5,392 bases of DNA from Clostridia bacterium (lineage in GTDB: Bacteria > Bacillota > Clostridia > Oscillospirales > Acutalibacteraceae). Positions 1 to 5,392 of the stretch are shown piece after piece. Where the stretch lies: the NCBI GenBank assembly GCA_017381395.1, contig JAFOCH010000024.1, positions 1 through 5,392 of the forward strand, written 5' to 3'. Numbering within the stretch: the stretch's first letter is position 1; each line of letters begins with the position of its first letter. The notes beneath the pieces were generated by a model. The model had not been told where the DNA came from and did no database searches. It worked only from the letters and a program-made list of their open reading frames with translations. A program made the translations under genes and the position numbers.

Positions 1-611
<611 letters not shown>

Positions 612-751
612 CGTGTTTGTAGGCAGACACCAATTTGAATTTATCCATAGTAAATTACGCCCCCCTTTTACAAATATTCACAGAATTTCTTTTGAGCGAA
701 AAAACGGGTACAAAAATCCCTGTTTGACGAAACAAGTCACAATCTTAAAAT

Positions 752-760
752 ATTATAACA
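752..760 (-). promoter_or_regulatory. Extended -10 promoter (TGTTATAAT) for the gene starting at 648
   Basis: The minus strand reads TGTTATAAT, a TGn extended -10 with a perfect TATAAT hexamer at 757-752. No good -35 box sits at the expected distance (TTTTAT at 780-775), which is tolerated with an extended -10. Transcription would start near 745 and give an untranslated leader of about 97 nt before ATG648. The surrounding sequence is very AT-rich, so a chance match is possible. Confidence 0.5.
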
Positions 761-879
761 CAAACGGAATTAAAATAAAAGATTTTCAAGAATATTTACT
801 CTGAACAAATATCCATCAACACTTTTATATGCGGTTTTTAAGGGTACATGGGTGGTATTGGCGGGGATAGATTGCAGTC

Positions 880-898
880 CGAAAATCTTTAATTTTCG
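880..898. repeat. Short perfect hairpin (CGAAAAT/ATTTTCG)
   Basis: Seven perfectly complementary bases on each side of a 5-nt CTTTA loop. It is the distal member of three hairpins downstream of the kinase gene. It lacks a long T-run on either strand, so it is not a convincing terminator by itself. Function unknown. Confidence 0.4.
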
Positions 899-917
899 AG
901 CGAATGGCATCCCTTTC

Positions 918-945
918 AAAAGCATGTCGTATTTTTCGACATGCT
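918..945 (-). terminator. Second hairpin of a tandem terminator after the kinase gene
   Basis: On the minus strand, AGCATGTCG, a 7-nt AAAAATA loop and CGACATGCT form a perfect 9-bp stem, and the 3' arm is followed by TTT (920-918). It lies about 55 nt past the kinase stop codon. The short T-tract makes termination moderate, and it probably backs up the hairpin at 947-973. Confidence 0.55.
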
Positions 946-946
946 C

Positions 947-974
947 AAAGGCTCCCCTTACAGGAGAGCCTTTT
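947..974. terminator. Bidirectional-type terminator hairpin downstream of the kinase operon
   Basis: AAAGGCTC (947-954) pairs with GAGCCTTT (966-973). The stem can extend inward by two C-G pairs around a bulged A. T-runs flank it on both strands (TTTT on plus at 971-974, TTT on minus), so it could terminate transcription from either side. It starts 28 nt beyond the kinase stop codon, a usual place for the terminator of this minus-strand operon. Confidence 0.65.
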
Positions 975-1020
975 AATATCTAATATCTAACATATAATGT
1001 CTAATGTCTAAAATCTAAAT
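974..1020. repeat. Imperfect 7-nt tandem repeat (TAATATC-like, about 6.7 copies)
   Basis: On the plus strand the units are TAATATC, TAATATC, TAACATA, TAATGTC, TAATGTC, TAAAATC and TAAAT, in perfect heptad register. The array lies directly against the terminator hairpin and extends about 20 bases into the kinase gene, where it encodes the last residues (LDFRH) and supplies the TAG stop (1003-1001). Because the unit is not a multiple of three, a change in copy number would change the kinase C-terminus. Confidence 0.75.
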
Positions 1021-2695
1021 CCACCTTGGGCATTACGATGGAGCAGGTTGTGCCGTCTCCGACCTTGCTTTCAATTTTTATTCCGTAGTTATCGCCGTAA
1101 AGCAGTCTTAACCGCCAATTAACATTGCGAAGTCCCACATGTTTCCAATCGCCCGACAGCGGAGCATTGATATATTCGGTAAGTTCGGTCAACTTTTCAC
1201 TATCCATGCCGATGCCGTTATCCTTTACCGATGCGGTAATTACGCCGTCTGTCTCGGTTATATCCAATGTTATGTGCGCGTCGGGTATATTCTCATTAGC
1301 AAAGCCGTGATAAACGGCGTTTTCTATAATCGGCTGCAGGCAGTTTTTAAGCAGAACCTTATTTCCTAGTTCACCCGTAATATCGGGAACTTGAAAATCA
1401 ATCTTCAAGCCGAATCTTATTTGCAGAACCTCGAAACAACTTTTGCAGATTTCGATTTCGCTTTTGACATTCGAAAACATACTTTTCACATCAACACCGC
1501 TGCGAAGCATTTTAACGGTGCGCTGAATACAGTAGGATATTTTATTATCAGCCCCGAGTTCATCAAGTGCAATCCAGTTTATCGCGTCAAGCGTATTATA
1601 CATAAAGTGCGGAGAAAGTTGTAATTGAAGCGAGATTATCTGCTGCTGTCTTAACGCTACCACCTGCTCATCAAGCGAGGCGTTGGCAGAAGCATACTTA
1701 TTGGCAAGTTGTTTTACCGAGTTGCGGATATAAGACACCTCATCAATACTTTCAAACGGCGAAATCGGAAAGTAATCGTCCAGCGAAGAAAGCAGTTGTT
1801 TAATCGGTCTGTATGTGGCGATCGAAATGAAGTACGCCGCGCCGACGACCACAACGAACACCATAATAAAATACATAAGTTGCCTTAAATACAACGAATT
1901 ATAACTTGCCTTATAATAATCTTTAAGGCAGACAGAAACTATATTAAGGTCGGTATTATCCAGTTTACGCGAATAGACCTTGCAGGCTTTGCCCTGAGAA
2001 TAGTCAATGTCTTTTGAGAGGTCTATTTTGCTTTCGTAAAAATCGGCAATGTTATCATCAAGCGTGTCGGTGCGTACCGATACGGCGATATTGCCGCTTT
2101 CGTCGCAGACAAATCCCGTGCGGTAATCCGTATTGTCGCTTCCGAGGATCTGTTTGCCCAAAAACATTGTGTTTACATATATGTATACCTTGTTTTGATA
2201 CGAATAGCCGTTATTCTTTAAAACAAAGGCCATATAACCGTTTTTTGATTTATAAATTTCAAGATTTTTATATTCTCCGAGTTTTTCGGACAAATCGGGC
2301 GGCGCCAGATTACCGACGCTGACGCTGTCATTTTCGCTGACAATGTGCACGCCGCTTATGTAGTCTATCATATACATACCGGTAGAAAGTTGATTTTCTA
2401 TGTTCCGTATTCTCGCATGATAGTCAACTTCGGTTTTATCGGGAATTTTTACGGTGGCATAGGTTGCCGCCGCCGAGGAAATACGCGCTATTGAAGCCAC
2501 GGCGTTATCGTTCATTCGGGTAAGCCGTTCGGTTTCGGTTATATACATCTGATTGTCAAGCGCCTTTTTACTGTTCACAAAAATGAACGCAAAAAGCGTG
2601 AGCGCTATCGCCGATACCGCCGCCGTTATGATTAAAAGGGTTTTTTTGAAATTTTTGTAGCGAACGTTTTTTTTAAAAAGAAACACTGATTTCAC
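1001..2695 (-). CDS. Membrane sensor histidine kinase, YesM/LytS-type
   Basis: A 564-residue sensor kinase. A short basic cytoplasmic N-terminus is followed by membrane helix 1 (about 19-40), an extracellular sensor region (about 41-270), helix 2 (about 273-293) and a HAMP-like linker beginning with the motif YRPIKQLL. The phosphoacceptor block QLQLSPHFMYNTLDAINW (357-374) contains His363. The ATPase domain shows the N box (LQPIIENAVYHGF, 453-465), DNGIGMD (492-498), GLRN (521-524) and GDGTT (546-550), so it appears intact and active. The PHFxYN block defines the YesM/LytS class. It should phosphorylate the regulator encoded just upstream. It starts at GTG2695, overlapping the regulator stop by 4 nt (GTGA). 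A second GTG at 2686, codon 4, is better spaced from AGGTGA (2697-2692) and may be the real start. The ligand cannot be named. Confidence 0.93.
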   Translation of the reverse strand: MKSVFLFKKNVRYKNFKKTLLIITAAVSAIALTLFAFIFVNSKKALDNQMYITETERLTRMNDNAVASIARISSAAATYATVKIPDKTEVDYHARIRNIENQLSTGMYMIDYISGVHIVSENDSVSVGNLAPPDLSEKLGEYKNLEIYKSKNGYMAFVLKNNGYSYQNKVYIYVNTMFLGKQILGSDNTDYRTGFVCDESGNIAVSVRTDTLDDNIADFYESKIDLSKDIDYSQGKACKVYSRKLDNTDLNIVSVCLKDYYKASYNSLYLRQLMYFIMVFVVVVGAAYFISIATYRPIKQLLSSLDDYFPISPFESIDEVSYIRNSVKQLANKYASANASLDEQVVALRQQQIISLQLQLSPHFMYNTLDAINWIALDELGADNKISYCIQRTVKMLRSGVDVKSMFSNVKSEIEICKSCFEVLQIRFGLKIDFQVPDITGELGNKVLLKNCLQPIIENAVYHGFANENIPDAHITLDITETDGVITASVKDNGIGMDSEKLTELTEYINAPLSGDWKHVGLRNVNWRLRLLYGDNYGIKIESKVGDGTTCSIVMPKVDLDFRH

Positions 2696-4113
2696 CTATC
2701 GGAGTGTGATTTTACAGAGTATTCGTGCGGCGTCATTCCGACATTCTTTTTGAACACCTGACCGAAATACAAGGGATATTGAAAGCCTACCTTGTAGGAA
2801 ACCTCTTTAACCGAATATCTGCCCTTGGCAAAGAGTTCTTTTGCCTTGTTTATGCGAAAATCGGTTACATAATCCTTGAAATTCTTACCCGTATCACGCT
2901 TAAATATACGGCTGAAATGCGCCGTGCTTATGCAGAGATATTCGCTTAGCGTATTAAGCGAAATTTCGCTGCCGTAATTATTGTTAATGTATTCGAGAGC
3001 CCTTGCTATTACGGAAGAATCGCTGTCGCCGCGTTCAAAACGCAGGGTGCGCATTTTTTCAAATATACCCTTAAAATCGTCCCTGATTCTTGCAGATTCA
3101 AGGTTTGTTTTTATTTTTTTCACCTTTTCGGAGTCTTCACTGACAGCGGATTTTAAAATTTCCTCCGCAACGGCGTGAATCCGGTTAAAGGAAAGCGAAT
3201 AAATCATTATTTTTTCGGCATCTCTTACGCCCTCGACGTCCCTTGCAAGCGCTCGTTCCAGGTAAAGTTCGGTGAAATATTTATCGTTCTGAACATAAAT
3301 ATTGCAGACATTGTCAACCGGAATACAGTTATACGAAAACTCTGCATTACAGGCGTTCTTAATATTCTTTTTAAGTTCGTCTAAATATTCTGTCATTTTG
3401 CGGTAGGAAACGCTATCCATCCGTGAAAAGACTATCACAAGTACCGCGTTTTTACTGTTTCCTACAACGGTGAACGACTTAAAATACTCGTTCTCCATAT
3501 CCGCAAAATCATTCCATATTCTGTAAGGGTCATTACTTTCAATTTCGCCCGATACGGCGTTAAAATGCACAAGTTCGGCATTTTGTGAAAGTATTTCGGG
3601 GTCATGGCTTTCGATAACCTTTTTTAACGCCTGTAGGCTCATTTCACCGTAATAATAATTACGGATATTTTCCTTGACGGTGTTATGCAGCATTACCATT
3701 CGGTTTGAGGCGCTGATGGCGAAGTTCATATTCTTATCCATCTCGTCCATACAGGCTTTGACCAGCCCTTTAAGTTCGCCGAAGTCGATAGGCTTTGAAA
3801 CAAAACCCGACGCTTTCAGGTTTATCGCTTTCTGCGCGTACTCGAATTTCTGATACCCTGTTATGAAAATGAACTTTGTATGCAGTGATTTTTCTGCGGT
3901 ATATTCCGCAACGGCTATACCGTCAACCTTTTTCATACGAATGTCGGTTATAACAATATCGACGCTGCTGGTTTTGAGCAGTTCAATAACCTCTTCGCCG
4001 TCGCTTAACGAGGCGACAATTTCGGCATTTTCAAAGGATTCGTCGATAAATTTGCATATACCGTTTCTTATTAACTTTTCGTCGTCACAGACGGCTATGC
4101 GGTATTTATACAA
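2692..4113 (-). CDS. Response regulator with AraC-type DNA-binding domain, YesN-type
   Basis: A 473-residue regulator. The receiver domain (1-122) has the acidic pair D10/D11, phosphoacceptor D57 in DIVITDIRM, T85 and K107 in SKP, so it should accept phosphate. Residues about 130-365 form a variable middle region. Its strand-helix-strand core (AVLVIVF at 223-229 to about 290) resembles the degenerate GGDEF-like insert of YesN proteins, without catalytic motifs. The C-terminus (about 366-466) is an AraC family domain with two helix-turn-helix units: ISLNTLSEYLCISTAHFSRI (384-403), then about 434-464 with VGFQYPLYFGQVFKKNVG and the family ending MTPHEY. It starts with TTG4113, since AGGAGGGG (4127-4120) sits 6 nt upstream and no in-frame ATG is close. 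It is the first gene of the operon, translationally coupled to the kinase. Family members usually activate sugar-uptake operons; the target is not in this window. Confidence 0.94.
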   Translation of the reverse strand: MYKYRIAVCDDEKLIRNGICKFIDESFENAEIVASLSDGEEVIELLKTSSVDIVITDIRMKKVDGIAVAEYTAEKSLHTKFIFITGYQKFEYAQKAINLKASGFVSKPIDFGELKGLVKACMDEMDKNMNFAISASNRMVMLHNTVKENIRNYYYGEMSLQALKKVIESHDPEILSQNAELVHFNAVSGEIESNDPYRIWNDFADMENEYFKSFTVVGNSKNAVLVIVFSRMDSVSYRKMTEYLDELKKNIKNACNAEFSYNCIPVDNVCNIYVQNDKYFTELYLERALARDVEGVRDAEKIMIYSLSFNRIHAVAEEILKSAVSEDSEKVKKIKTNLESARIRDDFKGIFEKMRTLRFERGDSDSSVIARALEYINNNYGSEISLNTLSEYLCISTAHFSRIFKRDTGKNFKDYVTDFRINKAKELFAKGRYSVKEVSYKVGFQYPLYFGQVFKKNVGMTPHEYSVKSHSDR

Positions 4114-4149
4114 GAGTTTCCCCTCCTCTGCAAAGAAATTATCAATTCT

Positions 4150-4179
4150 ATTATACAGATTATGATGGATTTTTGAAAA
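4150..4179 (-). promoter_or_regulatory. Promoter of the response regulator/kinase operon
   Basis: The minus strand has a perfect -10 TATAAT (4155-4150) and, 18 nt upstream, TTTTCA (4179-4174), a four-of-six match to the -35 consensus. Transcription would start near 4143 and give a leader of about 30 nt before TTG4113, including the AGGAGG-type ribosome binding site. The insertion element begins only a few tens of bases upstream, so any operator further upstream has been separated from this promoter. Confidence 0.65.
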
Positions 4180-4189
4180 TGTAATTTTG

Positions 4190-5012
4190 GCGCGTTGTAA
4201 AATGAAGTTGCAATAGTAACAATAAAATATCCATAGTGACGATCCAGTGGTAGAATTAAGTTACCACACAAAAAACTCCAAAAGGATCGAACACTATGTA
4301 CATTCAGAATTATAATACTGAACATCGCAAAGGTCAACACCTTTTAGCAGAAGAACGCCACGAAATTGAAGTGCGGTTAAAGGACGGCTGGTCACCTTAC
4401 CGAATTGCGAAACATCTGAGTAGAGCATACAACACCATCAAGAATGAAATTGCCCGGGGGACAGTATACCTGTACAACGGCAAGGTTGCTCGATACAAAG
4501 CGAAGGACGGAGAGCAGCAATACAAAGATAACCGCCGCAACAGCCGTCGCCAGTACAAGCGGTTGGAAGTTTCTTCCTTCATCAACTATGTGGAAGAATG
4601 GTTCGCCAAGGGTTGGTCACTGGACGCCAGTGTTGGAAAAGCACTTAAATCCGGAAAGTTCCATCGAGGGCAGATAGTTTGTACCAAAACCCTATACAAC
4701 TATGTGGACAATGGGTTGATCGGGATCAAAAACATTGATCTGCCAGAGAAGTTAAAACGCAACACAAAGAAGGAAAAAGTGCGAAAACACAAGCGGGTTC
4801 TTGGCGACAGCATTGAATTGCGCCCTGAAAGCGTGGAATTGCGGGAGGAATTTGGTCACTGGGAAGTGGATACCGTCTTGGGCAGCAAATATGAGGATGA
4901 GCCCTGCACCGTAACGATGACAGAAAGAAAAACTCGTAATTCCATCTGGATCAAGGCAGCTAATAACACGGCTGACGCGGTTCAAGAGGCAATTCAAAGC
5001 ATCATAGACTAC
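4190..5012 (+). mobile_element. IS30-family insertion sequence, right end missing
   Basis: The element is defined by its transposase gene and a ~100-base leader. The left end is placed near 4190-4200 because TGTAAAATGAAGTTGCAA (4196-4213) resembles terminal repeats I recall from Firmicutes IS30 elements; the exact base is not certain. The leader contains a weak promoter-like pair (TTGCAA 4208-4213, CATAGT 4232-4237) and a small inverted repeat GTGGTA/TACCAC (4247-4252, 4262-4267). No matching right inverted repeat occurs between 5012 and the window end. The coding sequence stops abruptly at 5012, where the composition changes to strongly AT-rich. The element is a remnant and could move only with help from an intact relative, if at all. 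Confidence 0.7.
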
Positions 5013-5015
5013 TAA
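4296..5015 (+). CDS. IS30-family transposase, C-terminally truncated
   Basis: A 239-residue N-terminal part of an IS30 transposase, where complete members have about 320-350 residues. The N-terminal helix-turn-helix (about 15-52, LLAEERHEIEVRLKDGWSP then YRIAKHLSRAYNTIKNEI) binds the element ends. A basic linker (about 75-90) leads to a second DNA-binding region (about 96-140). The catalytic domain begins near 186, with the first DDE aspartate D192 in GHWEVDTVLG, and the conserved TERKTRNS stretch follows (209-216). The frame ends at IIDY plus TAA, before the second Asp and the Glu, so two of the three catalytic residues are absent and the protein should be inactive. No continuation is visible in other frames, so this is not a simple frameshift. 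The ATG start has an AAAAGGA site 9 nt upstream. Confidence 0.9.
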   Translation: MYIQNYNTEHRKGQHLLAEERHEIEVRLKDGWSPYRIAKHLSRAYNTIKNEIARGTVYLYNGKVARYKAKDGEQQYKDNRRNSRRQYKRLEVSSFINYVEEWFAKGWSLDASVGKALKSGKFHRGQIVCTKTLYNYVDNGLIGIKNIDLPEKLKRNTKKEKVRKHKRVLGDSIELRPESVELREEFGHWEVDTVLGSKYEDEPCTVTMTERKTRNSIWIKAANNTADAVQEAIQSIIDY

Positions 5016-5271
5016 AGCTTTTTAAAAAGGTAAATTTTTTATAACTTTGTTAATGATTTTTTGTGAAAAAAAGATTAAAAACCATTAGGTAATATTTGCA
5101 TATTTAGGGAACATTAGTTATAAAGTGAATTCCTTATGTGCATACCGTTTAATACGACTCATAATCAACAGTGATATTTAAAAAATCTTATAAGGTTTAA
5201 AACTTTATCTTATTTTAATACTTTGATATTAATTTTTATGCCTATGTTAACTCAGGCGGAAAGGAGAATCT
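5016..5271. other. AT-rich gene-free interval after the broken IS element
   Basis: Roughly a quarter G+C by eye, much lower than the flanking sequence. No open frame of interest is seen on either strand. It contains several short A/T palindromes such as CTTTTTAAAAAG (5018-5029) and an AATAT/ATATT repeat around 5092-5106, all expected in such composition. Promoter-like hexamers are abundant but none has a clear partner. It ends in the strong ribosome binding site AAGGAG (5261-5266) of the next gene. Confidence 0.5.
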
Positions 5272-5392
5272 ATGGGGAAAGATAACAAACTAAGACTGGA
5301 AATCATGACAAGAGAATTAAAATTGCTATATGGGATTAAGCAGGCCGTTAGCCTCAATGCTGGCGGCCAGTTCTGTCATGTCCTCATCATCG
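5272..5392 (+). CDS. 5' start of an unrecognised gene, probably interrupted near 5329
   Basis: ATG5272 follows AAGGAG (5261-5266) with a 5-nt spacer, the best ribosome binding site in this part of the window, so a real gene start is likely. The frame is open to the window end (40 codons) and begins MGKDNKLRLEIMTRELKLLY. No family is recognised. The residues after about codon 19 come from sequence that reads convincingly as a ParB fragment on the opposite strand, so only the first 18-20 codons probably belong to this gene. Confidence 0.4.
   Translation, partial: MGKDNKLRLEIMTRELKLLYGIKQAVSLNAGGQFCHVLII
5326..5392 (-). pseudogene. ParB-like N-terminal domain fragment
   Basis: The minus strand reads DDEDMTELAASIEANGLLNP followed by Ile and then TAG (5328-5326). 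This matches the conserved N-terminal segment of ParB/Spo0J-type proteins (ELAxSIxxNGLLxPIxV), which bind CTP and, with ParA, segregate plasmids and chromosomes. ParB homologues also occur in mobile elements and phages. The rest of the domain (the GERR region) and the DNA-binding domain should follow but are absent, because the sequence changes to AT-rich DNA at about 5329. The G+C-rich codons differ from the adjoining segment. It is either a relic or one side of an assembly misjoin; the gene may extend beyond the window in its 5' direction. Confidence 0.6.

Larger units (their letters stand above)
649..1000. other. Gene-free interval between two minus-strand units
   Basis: No credible gene lies here on either strand. 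The part from 660 to 830 is AT-rich and holds the promoter and leader of the gene starting at 648. The part from 835 to 975 is more GC-rich and holds a G-rich run (GGGTACATGGGTGGTATTGG, 842-861) and three hairpins. From 974 a heptanucleotide repeat begins. A plus-strand open frame that covers part of this interval has a composition typical of non-coding sequence and overlaps the gene on the other strand. Confidence 0.6.

Noticed and set aside
724..751. Plus-strand promoter-like pair TTGACG and TAAAAT, 16 nt apart
   Set aside because: No gene or conserved RNA follows on the plus strand, and the -10 lies beside the stronger minus-strand extended -10. Such matches are common in AT-rich DNA.
1125..3384. 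Several plus-strand open frames of 60-102 codons opposite the kinase and regulator genes
   Set aside because: They are shadows of the well-supported minus-strand genes, with no recognisable protein features.
4397..4997. Open frames opposite or offset to the IS30 transposase
   Set aside because: The transposase frame shows clear family motifs (HTH, HWEVDT, TERKTR), so these are shadows.
5150..5161. TAATACGACTCA, identical to the first 12 bases of the T7 RNA polymerase promoter
   Set aside because: The match breaks off before the initiation half (TAAT instead of CTATAG), and no phage polymerase or vector sequence is present. A chance match in AT-rich DNA is likeliest.

Overview
The window looks like a short, mosaic piece of an anaerobic Clostridia-type (Bacillota) genome, probably gut or metagenome derived. 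Three things suggest this: a YesM/YesN-type two-component pair with a strong AGGAGG ribosome binding site, a Clostridia-like 23S rRNA fragment, and an IS30-family transposase of the type common in Firmicutes. The assignment rests on sequence style, not on a search. The best supported content is a two-gene sensor kinase/response regulator operon on the minus strand (about 1000-4155). Sequence on both sides of it is broken or spliced.

Layout. Bases 1-152 are the reverse complement of an internal 3' part of 23S rRNA, including the A-loop, part of the peptidyl transferase centre and the sarcin-ricin loop. An unrecognised minus-strand gene (about 108-648) runs straight into it, so its last 14 codons are rRNA sequence, and its 5' end looks frameshifted. 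Bases 649-1000 have no gene. They hold a minus-strand extended -10 promoter, three hairpins (two forming a likely tandem terminator for the kinase) and a 7-nt tandem repeat that enters the last codons of the kinase gene. The kinase (1001-2695) and regulator (2692-4113) overlap by 4 nt, start with GTG and TTG, and share a promoter at about 4150-4179. Immediately upstream of that promoter lies an IS30-type insertion (about 4190-5012), whose transposase is cut off after the first catalytic Asp and whose right end is absent. An AT-rich gene-less stretch (5013-5271) follows, then the start of a small plus-strand gene with a good ribosome binding site. The last ~64 bases read on the minus strand as a ParB N-terminal-domain fragment, so the plus-strand gene is probably broken there.

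Working together. By family knowledge, the kinase senses an extracellular signal through a ~230-residue domain, phosphorylates itself on His363 and passes the phosphate to Asp57 of the regulator. The regulator's C-terminal AraC-type DNA-binding domain then activates a target operon, in this family usually carbohydrate uptake. No transporter or enzyme target is present, so the signal cannot be named.

I do not see a convincing new biological system. The most notable signals are the abrupt junctions at about 152, 5013 and 5329, which suggest either assembly chimerism or real decay of a mobile region, plus the heptanucleotide repeat at the end of the kinase gene.
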